A stretch of 15,952 nucleotides of DNA from JACNLC01 sp964607375 (GTDB lineage: Bacteria > Fidelibacterota > Marinisomatia > SCGC-AAA003-L08 > JACNLC01): assembly GCA_964607375.1 (NCBI GenBank), contig CAZSJY010000044.1:1-15952 (forward strand). The letters are read 5' to 3'. Shown here in pieces: positions 7,472 to 14,643 of the stretch. Every line of letters starts with the position of its first letter. Within the stretch, counting starts at the first letter, position 1. The translations under genes were made by a program, and so were the position numbers. The notes beneath the pieces are model-generated. The model saw only the letters and a list, made by a program, of their open reading frames with translations. It made no database searches and was not told the origin of the DNA.

Positions 7472-7552
7472 TTTTGTTTCCTTTTATTTAATTTTTTTAA
7501 TTTTGTAAAGTAAAATTCCATTTTACTATCCAACTTCTTACTTTCATTGCTA

Positions 7553-8332
7553 CTAAAATGTTTCGGAATACATAATCTTGACTTCGCGATTTGTGTATTT
7601 TGCATCAGTATTTTGGTTAATATTGTTTAAATTCAACTCAATCATTAAATTCTGAGCAATTGTCCAACGAACACCTGCATTAAGATAACCAAACCCTTTA
7701 CCAAATGTTATATCTGAAATATTAAGATTGTTGTCATTAAAAGCTGAATCATATTCAAGTAGTAGAGAAAAACTTCTATTAAGTTCTTTATCAACACCAA
7801 AAAAGAAATTATAGTCATCATCACCATCATAGTTTTTCCTAACATTATGACTAACCCCTAAATGAACTCCTAAATTTCCAAAAACATTCCAGTTTTTACT
7901 TGCTACAAGGTAGATTCCTAGAGCTTTTTGATCATAACGGTTTAGTAGGTCAGTTTCTGTTGAATCCGAAAATTCATGAAAATACCCTCTACCCTGAGTG
8001 TTTAATCCAACTACAAATGCGGGCTTAGAGGTTGTTTCCTCATACATACGATACTTTAGCTGGACTTCAGGAGTTGGTCTATTTATAGATGGTTTTTCGT
8101 CACCAATAAAGTTCTGTACCCCAAAAGACATCCCCAAAGTGAAGTGATGGGTTAAACCAATTGCAAGTTTGGGGAGTAACCCCCCATCCTTCTGTAGTAA
8201 CATTTCTAGTGTAAATGCACCTTTAGACATAGTGCCAGCAGTAGGAATAGAAACCAAATCTAATGGTGGATAAGGTTGTTCACTTTGAGATACTAAAAGC
8301 GTAAATGCAATAACTAAAATGATTTTTTTCAT
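7553..8332 (-). CDS. Hypothetical outer-membrane beta-barrel protein
   Basis: A 259-aa secreted protein. It has a short signal peptide (KKIILVIAFTLLVSQS) followed by PYPPLDLVSIPTAGTMSKGAF, an N-terminal pattern shared by FCB outer-membrane proteins. The rest is a series of about ten amphipathic strands: LAIGLTHHFTLGMSFGV, VQLKYRMYE, AFVVGLNTQG, ALGIYLVASKNWNVFGNLGVHLGVS, SLLLEYDSAF, YLNAGVRWTI and a final strand ending VKIMYSETF, with a C-terminal Phe as barrel-assembly signals usually have. Turns are rich in Asp and Asn. The size fits a small barrel of ten to twelve strands. The ATG has AAGGG six bases upstream and lies 28 bases after the 195-aa gene. What it transports or binds is not known. 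Confidence 0.85.
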   Translation of the reverse strand: MKKIILVIAFTLLVSQSEQPYPPLDLVSIPTAGTMSKGAFTLEMLLQKDGGLLPKLAIGLTHHFTLGMSFGVQNFIGDEKPSINRPTPEVQLKYRMYEETTSKPAFVVGLNTQGRGYFHEFSDSTETDLLNRYDQKALGIYLVASKNWNVFGNLGVHLGVSHNVRKNYDGDDDYNFFFGVDKELNRSFSLLLEYDSAFNDNNLNISDITFGKGFGYLNAGVRWTIAQNLMIELNLNNINQNTDAKYTNREVKIMYSETF

Positions 8333-8360
8333 TATTTCCCTTAATTTCTCACAGTTGAAT

Positions 8361-8948
8361 TTACTGCAAATTATTCAACCGATAGTCTATTTTTCTTATT
8401 TCTTTTTTATGATTTCCAATAAACCAAGTTTCTACTACATTTTCATTTTCATAATCATATTCAATATTGATTACACCAATGATTTTATTTGATTGCGTAT
8501 AAAATATATATTTTTTAGGTAACAATCTAAAATTGTATAACACCTCTGTTAGTCTGTTTGGTTCCATTGGAGAAAATCCAAAACCAAAAATATATTGAAA
8601 ATAATCATAAGATTTGTCGATATCATTAAACCATAATTCAGATAGTAAATTACCTTTATTTAGATATGAGATCATAGATAAGTTACCGTGTTCGTCATAA
8701 TTGTATTTGCGTTTTCTTAATAGAGAATCAGATTCAGAATACCATGATAATTCGATTACATCTTCATTTGAATTGCGAATTGTTTTAACATATTCTTGAT
8801 TAGAAATTTCATCAATTGGAAGCTGTATATTCTCAATAAACGATAACTCATCATTAAAATATTCAACGGCACGATTATCTACTTCAGTATTCTGAGCTAA
8901 AACTACACTGAATAGAAAAGGTAATATTATTTTACATATCTTCATCAA
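8361..8948 (-). CDS. Secreted hypothetical protein, 195 aa
   Basis: A protein not recognised by family. A signal peptide is clear: MMKICK, then ILPFLFSVVLA, with cleavage before QNTEVD. The mature part is acidic and beta-rich, with short strand-turn units such as KRKYNYDEHGNLSMISYL and IGVINIEYDYENENVVETWF that resemble the YD-type (Y-D-x-x-G-N) hairpins of bacterial secreted repeat proteins, though only one unit carries the full motif. A Phe-rich central section, YFQYIFGFGFSP, may form a hydrophobic face. The ATG lies 17 bases inside the end of the EEP/dockerin gene, so it is probably translated by coupling to that gene and may work with it. No enzyme motif is visible. Confidence 0.78.
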   Translation of the reverse strand: MMKICKIILPFLFSVVLAQNTEVDNRAVEYFNDELSFIENIQLPIDEISNQEYVKTIRNSNEDVIELSWYSESDSLLRKRKYNYDEHGNLSMISYLNKGNLLSELWFNDIDKSYDYFQYIFGFGFSPMEPNRLTEVLYNFRLLPKKYIFYTQSNKIIGVINIEYDYENENVVETWFIGNHKKEIRKIDYRLNNLQ

Positions 8949-10530
8949 TAGTAATAATTACATCTACTATATTTATTGAATCATCTAAATTCTGGTCTGA
9001 ACAACAAATTTGAGTTTCTGTGAATGATACCTCACCTAAAATATAATCAACAATCAGGACAATATCCAAAATATCAGTAATTCCATCGGAATTGACATCC
9101 CCATTAGCTGAACAAGTATTAGATTCTCCAGGTGAACCAAAATCTCCACCATACATTGGAGTTGTTGAAATTGACCAATTACTCCCAATATTGTTGTCAG
9201 TATTTGGATTATCCAATGACATCGATGCTCCAGATGGATCTGGAAAAGTTACCCCATTGTCATACCAAACTTCATCAATTACTGTTCCATTTGGGTGAGA
9301 AATAATAACTTCATCAAGAGCGTTACTTAAATAGAAGTTAGAAAATTGATAGTCTAATTCTACTCCACCGTTCAACTGAAAATCATCATTCACTCCTAAA
9401 ACGATAAAAGCTCCTGGGTTAACAATTAATCCTCCTGGCTTAGATATTGTATGAGAATCTGAATCATTGTCTTTCAGCACAAGTCCATTTAGGTCAAATG
9501 TCTCATTACTAATATTGACTATCTCTATCCATTCTCCATAAGAATCTGATACTGAAGCTGGATTATTCATTATCTCATTAATTACTAAACCTGATGGAAC
9601 AGTAATTTCTGCGATTGGTATTTTCCACATTACTGGTCTGTGGTCTGAAATTTGATTTTGATAATTTGAAGAACCAACATAATCATCAATTCTCTGGGTT
9701 TGAGTAAAACCGTTCTCATTTTCATCAAACAAATTTGAAGAAATCAAAATATGATCAATAAATCCTGCATAACTTCCCCAAGGATATGAATTTTGATAAC
9801 TATTGTTAGCAATGACCATTGTTACAAATTCAGCGTTTGGATCTGATACTAGCGGCCAAAGAGAATTGTTGGATTCTGGATCAGTAATTTCATCATTGAA
9901 ATCACCAATAACTACTATATTGTCGTTTGGGTGAGTTAGGATGTAGTTAGATAGAATTCCCGAAGCTCCGAATCTCTGTTCAAATCCATCATCATAAGCT
10001 TTGAAGTGGACATTAATCACAGTAAGATTTATTGTTGACTCACCGCATCCCCACAAAATTTCTGCTTTTAGAGGATACCGCCCAGCAAATTCCCAACCAT
10101 CAGATGGAAATAATGTAGAATAATTCAAAATCTCGATACAATCCCGACGAGTTATAAATCCCAAATCTAATCCCCAATCGTTATTGTAATTAGTATGTAT
10201 AAACTCATAAGCAGGGATTTGTGTAGATAAATATTCAAATTGAGATATGTCTGTAATCTCTTGAATTCCAATAATATCAGGGAGAAGGTCAGAAATAATT
10301 TCATTCACATAGTTTACTGTATTACCGGATTGAGGGAATTCCTGAATATTCCAAGTAATCACCTCTAAACCATCCCAATTATTTACTACAGGAATATTCC
10401 ATATATTTTGTGGTGGACTAATAACAGTTGTATCTGCTGGTGGACAAGATTGAGAATATCCAACAGATATTATGAGCATAATAATAACTGCAACCATAAC
10501 TTTAATTTTTTTTATTTTTGGTAAAATCAC
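8932..10530 (-). CDS. Secreted EEP-family nuclease/phosphatase with lamin-tail and dockerin-like domains
   Basis: A 532-aa secreted multidomain enzyme. The signal peptide is residues 1 to about 26 (hydrophobic 11-24, then YSQS). An endonuclease/exonuclease/phosphatase domain (54-305) has all its key residues: Asn61 in WNIQEF, Glu91 in GIQE, His175 in NVHF, Asp210/Asn212 in GDFND, Asp259-His260 and the SDH at 295-297 with the general-base His297. A lamin-tail domain follows (about 313-460; VINEIMNNP, GEWIEIVN, DLNGLVLKD), as in extracellular nucleases such as ExeM. The C-terminus (477-532) holds two dockerin-like calcium loops (DVNSDG and DQNLDD). Extracellular DNA or phosphoester cleavage is inferred. 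The start is GTG, fixed by AAAAGGAG nine bases upstream. Its EEP domain is a paralogue of the one encoded by the gene before it. It overlaps the 195-aa gene by 17 bases. Confidence 0.9.
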   Translation of the reverse strand: MILPKIKKIKVMVAVIIMLIISVGYSQSCPPADTTVISPPQNIWNIPVVNNWDGLEVITWNIQEFPQSGNTVNYVNEIISDLLPDIIGIQEITDISQFEYLSTQIPAYEFIHTNYNNDWGLDLGFITRRDCIEILNYSTLFPSDGWEFAGRYPLKAEILWGCGESTINLTVINVHFKAYDDGFEQRFGASGILSNYILTHPNDNIVVIGDFNDEITDPESNNSLWPLVSDPNAEFVTMVIANNSYQNSYPWGSYAGFIDHILISSNLFDENENGFTQTQRIDDYVGSSNYQNQISDHRPVMWKIPIAEITVPSGLVINEIMNNPASVSDSYGEWIEIVNISNETFDLNGLVLKDNDSDSHTISKPGGLIVNPGAFIVLGVNDDFQLNGGVELDYQFSNFYLSNALDEVIISHPNGTVIDEVWYDNGVTFPDPSGASMSLDNPNTDNNIGSNWSISTTPMYGGDFGSPGESNTCSANGDVNSDGITDILDIVLIVDYILGEVSFTETQICCSDQNLDDSINIVDVIITIDEDM

Positions 10531-10539
10531 AACGAAATA

Positions 10540-10547
10540 CTCCTTTT
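10540..10547 (-). promoter_or_regulatory. Shine-Dalgarno site fixing a GTG start
   Basis: AAAAGGAG on the minus strand, nine bases before the GTG at 10530-10528. The next ATG in frame (at 10497) has no comparable site, and starting there would remove the basic N-region of the signal peptide. The GTG is therefore preferred. Confidence 0.7.
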
Positions 10548-10611
10548 AAACTATCAGTTATTTTACAAAATCAGGGAATTTAATTTTGTGACGCTCATCA
10601 AACTAGATTAC

Positions 10612-12546
10612 TTATTTCAATGGAAAACTCAGTAATACAGGAAGATGATCCGAGATGTATTGTTCATAAATAGGATATCCACCCATATACTCATCCATAG
10701 GTATTGTTTTTACAGTTATATCTGTATCTTTAGGAATAAGCTCAGTTGTTACCAAAATATGATCCAAGAAACTTACATACGGTTTCTTTGGATAGGATGC
10801 TTGTTTCTCATCGTAAACAATATCACGATTCACAAAATAAAATCTGTCATCATCAAAAAAGGGATGAAAACAATGAGCATTTTCATCATCTTTTAAATCA
10901 TCATTCCAGTCACCAAGTACAATAATGTTCTTTTCGCCATTATCATATTTTTCAGACAAATAATTGTATAACATTTTTGATGCTTTTTGGCGTCGTTTGA
11001 GTCCAGAATCACAACACTTCATATGTAAATCTACAATGCTGAGAGGTACTATTTTTTCTCCGCAGAGATAAAGTAAATCTGCTTGCAATGGAGGACGGCC
11101 GGCAAAATTGTAATCGTTTTCTGCAAAAGGTTCAATTTGTTTCACAAATTTGAACATGCTACTTCTAAAAATAATTGCTTGATCCATAAATGACGATTGT
11201 TTTGATACAACAAAATCGTACTGAGGCAACTGATCCATAAGCTTACTAAACCATCCAGTGCGACGAATTTCTTGAAATCCAATTATGTCTGGGTTCAAAT
11301 CTGATACCGCTTCAGATAAAGCCAAAATAGTTGAATCATCAGCAGTTGGAAAAAATTCACAATTCCAAGTAATGATTTCAATTCGGTCATCCAAATTTAT
11401 TTCAGGAATCTGCCAATCATCTCTTCGCATTTTGCCCAAATCATCATTACAATTATTTTTTGTTTTGAATTGCAGATCGTCAACTAATTTTGATTTGTAA
11501 ATATTTTTAATCGCTTTTTCTTCATTATCTTTAATCCACTGATGCACTTCATAATCCGGTATAAAATCATCAGCTAAAAGTGTTTGTGAAACTCTTCCGC
11601 TTACAACAGTTTCATAACCAATAAAACTATGTGATTGTAAATCGACTTTTAGCTTAATATGTCCAAATTCTGTTCCATTTCCATAATTTTGGAATATGTA
11701 AACATGACTTTTAGAATCATACCAAGGCAATGGATACCCCTTACTCTCTCCCCCAGAAATGATTATATCCACACCGTCAGCATAATATCCCATTTCAAGT
11801 GAGTTTAGAGGATGTTCTTCAGGGTTCCATCCCTCATTTAGCTTTTCACGAAATTCTCTGTAAACTCTATCTCTGTTCCAAGGAACTCCGGTACTCGCTA
11901 AAACAATAACAATATCTGCACCATCTTCTTTGACTTTCGGAATCCACCTTTTTAGCGTTTCAGTCTCATGATTTGCTCTGATACCAATTTTATTTTTTGA
12001 TAGAACATTTTCTTCAATAGCTGAACCAACAATTCCGAGAATACCGATTTTTATTCCATTAACCTCTTTGATGATATATGGTTTGAAGTTTTCTGAAGTC
12101 AGGGCACAATTTTGGCAATCTAAATTACTAGCAAGAAACGGAAATTGCGATTGTTCTGCTCGTTCATTTAAATTATCTGCTCCCATTATGAAATCATAAC
12201 GACCTGGAACTATTGCATCGTAACCAATTTTATTCATCCAGTCAATCATAAACTTGCCACCATCTGAAATTCCCAACGGATTTCCTTGGAAGAAATTTCC
12301 ACCATCAAGAAGAAGTAATCCTTCGCCTGATTGCTCACATTCTTCTCGCATATCTTTAACATACTTGTACAGTGCAGAGCCACATAAAATAGTTGGAGGA
12401 TATTCGGGATTCGTGAATGTTGCCTGCTGTTCACCAATAACTCCATGTAGATCATTGGTGAAAATCAAATTGATAATCTCAGGCTTTTCCGTTGCAAACA
12501 AATAAGATAAACAACAAACAGCTAACAGACGAATAAATAACTTCAT
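10612..12546 (-). CDS. Fusion of a degenerate 5'-nucleotidase-type metallophosphoesterase and an EEP nuclease/phosphatase
   Basis: A 644-aa secreted protein with a signal peptide (residues 1 to about 19, ending LFATEK). Residues 25-310 follow the UshA/5'-nucleotidase metallophosphoesterase fold, but most metal ligands are changed: TNDLHG keeps Asp32 and His34, whereas DGGN (81-84) has Asn for the bridging Asp, GRYDF (115-119) replaces GNHEF, AST (217-219) replaces the histidine-bearing LTH segment, and GGES (265-268) replaces GHTH. This half is probably not a working phosphatase. Residues 387-644 are an EEP domain with all key residues: Asn395, Glu426, His508, Asp546/Asn548, Asp595-His596 and Asp633-His634. 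The EEP part is a paralogue of the next gene's. Its ATG lies six bases after the symporter stop, so both are coupled. Phosphoester or nucleic acid cleavage outside the cytoplasm is inferred. Confidence 0.88.
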   Translation of the reverse strand: MKLFIRLLAVCCLSYLFATEKPEIINLIFTNDLHGVIGEQQATFTNPEYPPTILCGSALYKYVKDMREECEQSGEGLLLLDGGNFFQGNPLGISDGGKFMIDWMNKIGYDAIVPGRYDFIMGADNLNERAEQSQFPFLASNLDCQNCALTSENFKPYIIKEVNGIKIGILGIVGSAIEENVLSKNKIGIRANHETETLKRWIPKVKEDGADIVIVLASTGVPWNRDRVYREFREKLNEGWNPEEHPLNSLEMGYYADGVDIIISGGESKGYPLPWYDSKSHVYIFQNYGNGTEFGHIKLKVDLQSHSFIGYETVVSGRVSQTLLADDFIPDYEVHQWIKDNEEKAIKNIYKSKLVDDLQFKTKNNCNDDLGKMRRDDWQIPEINLDDRIEIITWNCEFFPTADDSTILALSEAVSDLNPDIIGFQEIRRTGWFSKLMDQLPQYDFVVSKQSSFMDQAIIFRSSMFKFVKQIEPFAENDYNFAGRPPLQADLLYLCGEKIVPLSIVDLHMKCCDSGLKRRQKASKMLYNYLSEKYDNGEKNIIVLGDWNDDLKDDENAHCFHPFFDDDRFYFVNRDIVYDEKQASYPKKPYVSFLDHILVTTELIPKDTDITVKTIPMDEYMGGYPIYEQYISDHLPVLLSFPLK

Positions 12547-12552
12547 TTGATT

Positions 12553-14400
12553 TTACATTTCCTTTTCTGCTTTAACAGGTTTGCCATCAACAAACATTGC
12601 AGATTGTGCCAATTCATCAGTTAGATAAACTACTCCATCTTCATTATGCGGTTCACCATAAACTGAATGGCAGGATTTTAGTCCACCAAGCCAAGCTCGT
12701 TTGTCTGATATATAAACCAAATCACCAACTTCAGCAGACATTTCATCCATTTGATTTTGTGAAAATCTTGCAACTTGTTCTTGTCCTTCTACAATTTTCC
12801 ATGTAACTACAGATTTTCCGCCTTCTTTATCGTTTGGTTTACTTCCTTTAAATCTCTCTCTAGCCGTTTCAAGTGACCAAACTGTAATTCCTTCCATTTC
12901 AGCTTCTGATTTTGGTTTAGTAAATAATGAAACTAATACTCCAACGCTCAGACAAACCAAAGTATTGTATAATGCTCGAATGTAAGTATATGGATGATCA
13001 GCATCCATATCAATTCCATGATCAAATGGTGCAATTAAAATACCCGGATATTTATTACCTAACCACATTAAGAAAGCTCCACCAATAAAAGTTGCAACTG
13101 CGGCTGATGTTGTATATCTTTTCCAAAAGATACCTAAGAAAATTGCAACAACTAAAGGGGGTGTCATTGTAGAATGGAAAAACCCGTGAGCTTCGTACAA
13201 TGTAGGGAAATTATTAAAGAATACAACGCTAACAGCTCCCAGTACGGTTGCACTTGCTGATACTATCATTGCAACTTTGAGATAGTGTTTATCATCTCTA
13301 TCTTTAACGATAGGTTTGTAAATATCGTTTACTACAACAGCAGCAACTGCGTTAATAAGAGTATCAACAGTTGACATTAAAGCGGCGGCAACTGCGGCAA
13401 TTATAAATGCAAACAGAACTTCTGAAGTTGTAATCAAACTTGCGACTTGTGTAAATACATGGTCTAACTTGATTGCAGTATCCCATTTTTCAGGTGTTAA
13501 AATACTAATTGATTTACCAATCCAACCTGCATTTGATACAACAATTGTTGAAATTGGTAGTAAAAATAGCACATTAAATGCAGCTGCTTTTCTTCCTTCA
13601 TTTACGGATTTACAGGCAATAAATCTCATAATTAGTCCTTGATTCATAAACAAAAATCCAACAGATCCCGCAACTCCATCTTGCCAGAATATCCCAGAAA
13701 AGTTAAAATTTGAGGGCTGATTAAAATGTGCTAAAGGAAGTTTGAACTCTGGCGTAAGTGATTCCCAAAACGGAAAAAATCCACCAATATAATTAAGACC
13801 CAAAATAAATATCAATATTCCTGCGAAAATTAAAATAAAACCTTGAGCAAGGTCTGTAAAGATTACAGCAGTTTGCCCGCCAAAAGTTATGTAGATACCT
13901 GCAATTACAGCAACAACACCAACAATTGTATAAATATTCCAACCAAGTATAGGTTGGAGAGTTTTGCCCATTGTCAAAAATCCTATGGCAATATAGCCAA
14001 TCATATAACCTAAGATTGCAAAAGTAGCTAATTTTCTTACGCCACTACCAAATCGTTTTTCAAAGTAATCTGGAATTGATTTTACACGAGTATAATAAAC
14101 AATTGGCAACCATCCAAAGAGAAAAAATGGAATAAAAAACCAATCATTCATATAAGTCATTGTGGATGAAAATCCATGTTCAAATGCTTTTGCTGAATAT
14201 TTCAGAAATGAATGAGAACCTACGCCTGTAGCCACAATTGACATTGTGATAAGCCACCAAGAAAATCTGCGACCGGAAAAGAAAAAGTCATTTGTAGTTT
14301 TATTATATTTTGCAAAATAGGAACCAAATCCTAAAATAAGTGCAAAATATCCAAAAATAATTACCCAAAATATTGGGGATGTTTGTATAACTTGATCCAT
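12553..14400 (-). CDS. Sodium:solute symporter (SSS family) with C-terminal soluble extension
   Basis: A 615-aa inner-membrane transporter of the SSS family with about 13 membrane helices between residues 8 and 495. Family landmarks: the first helix WVIIFGYFALILGFG; DFFFSGR near residue 40; the WWLITMSIVATGVGSHSF second helix, where the usual motif has an A-x-x-x-S/G pattern; SIPDYFEKRFG (108-118); and the sodium-site helix with MSTVDT (342-347), which carries the conserved Ser-Thr pair. Residues 497-615 form a soluble tail with GDLVYISDKRAWLGGLKSCHSVYGEP-like character that most SSS proteins lack. The substrate cannot be read. The ATG has AGGAG six bases upstream, overlapping the stop of the 71-aa gene. 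Downstream genes encode extracellular phosphoesterases, so uptake of a released nucleoside, sugar or similar solute is a reasonable guess. Confidence 0.93.
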   Translation of the reverse strand: MDQVIQTSPIFWVIIFGYFALILGFGSYFAKYNKTTNDFFFSGRRFSWWLITMSIVATGVGSHSFLKYSAKAFEHGFSSTMTYMNDWFFIPFFLFGWLPIVYYTRVKSIPDYFEKRFGSGVRKLATFAILGYMIGYIAIGFLTMGKTLQPILGWNIYTIVGVVAVIAGIYITFGGQTAVIFTDLAQGFILIFAGILIFILGLNYIGGFFPFWESLTPEFKLPLAHFNQPSNFNFSGIFWQDGVAGSVGFLFMNQGLIMRFIACKSVNEGRKAAAFNVLFLLPISTIVVSNAGWIGKSISILTPEKWDTAIKLDHVFTQVASLITTSEVLFAFIIAAVAAALMSTVDTLINAVAAVVVNDIYKPIVKDRDDKHYLKVAMIVSASATVLGAVSVVFFNNFPTLYEAHGFFHSTMTPPLVVAIFLGIFWKRYTTSAAVATFIGGAFLMWLGNKYPGILIAPFDHGIDMDADHPYTYIRALYNTLVCLSVGVLVSLFTKPKSEAEMEGITVWSLETARERFKGSKPNDKEGGKSVVTWKIVEGQEQVARFSQNQMDEMSAEVGDLVYISDKRAWLGGLKSCHSVYGEPHNEDGVVYLTDELAQSAMFVDGKPVKAEKEM

Positions 14401-14409
14401 TTTAATCTC

Positions 14410-14625
14410 CTAGAATTTTAACGCTGCAAAAGTAGCAAAACCATGTATCGCCATATACCAAAGAAATCCAAAAACTAAAACTGCATACCATTTTCTATGC
14501 CGTAGTCGTAATATATTTATAGATTTTGATTTGAATATTATAAGCATTCCAGTTAAGAAAATAAAGCCACCTACACCGTAAAGGTAAATGTAGGGTAACC
14601 AAGTTCTTGCAAATTCGAGTTCCAT
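14410..14625 (-). CDS. Small two-helix membrane protein, putative symporter partner
   Basis: A 71-aa protein with two membrane helices: about residues 11-30 (YIYLYGVGGFIFLTGMLIIF) and 47-65 (WYAVLVFGFLWYMAIHGFA), joined by a strongly basic loop (KSKSINILRLRHRK) that should face the cytoplasm, leaving both ends outside. It is not recognised by name. The gene has a perfect AGGAGG seven bases before its ATG and its stop overlaps the ribosome-binding site of the symporter gene, so both are made together. Small partner proteins of this size accompany several SSS transporters (for example YhdT with PanF), which is why I propose an accessory subunit. That role is inference from size, topology and position. 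Confidence 0.85.
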   Translation of the reverse strand: MELEFARTWLPYIYLYGVGGFIFLTGMLIIFKSKSINILRLRHRKWYAVLVFGFLWYMAIHGFATFAALKF

Positions 14626-14632
14626 ATTAATT

Positions 14633-14638
14633 CCTCCT
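14633..14638 (-). promoter_or_regulatory. Perfect Shine-Dalgarno AGGAGG
   Basis: AGGAGG on the minus strand, seven bases before the ATG of the 71-aa membrane protein and a few bases after the stop of the outer-membrane protein gene. It is the strongest ribosome-binding site seen in the window and implies high translation of the small protein relative to its neighbours. Confidence 0.75.
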
Positions 14639-14643
14639 ATCTA

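Noticed and set aside
7509..7527. Inverted repeat AGTAAAA / TTTTACT between the outer-membrane barrel and the YtfJ-like gene
   Set aside because: The seven-pair stem is almost all A/T and lacks a U-run on the minus strand; in DNA this AT-rich it can arise by chance.
10545..10590. Inverted repeat ACAAAAT / ATTTTGT in the 81-base gap between the two EEP genes
   Set aside because: The loop is eleven bases, the stem is weak, and no T-run follows, so neither a terminator nor a riboswitch can be supported.
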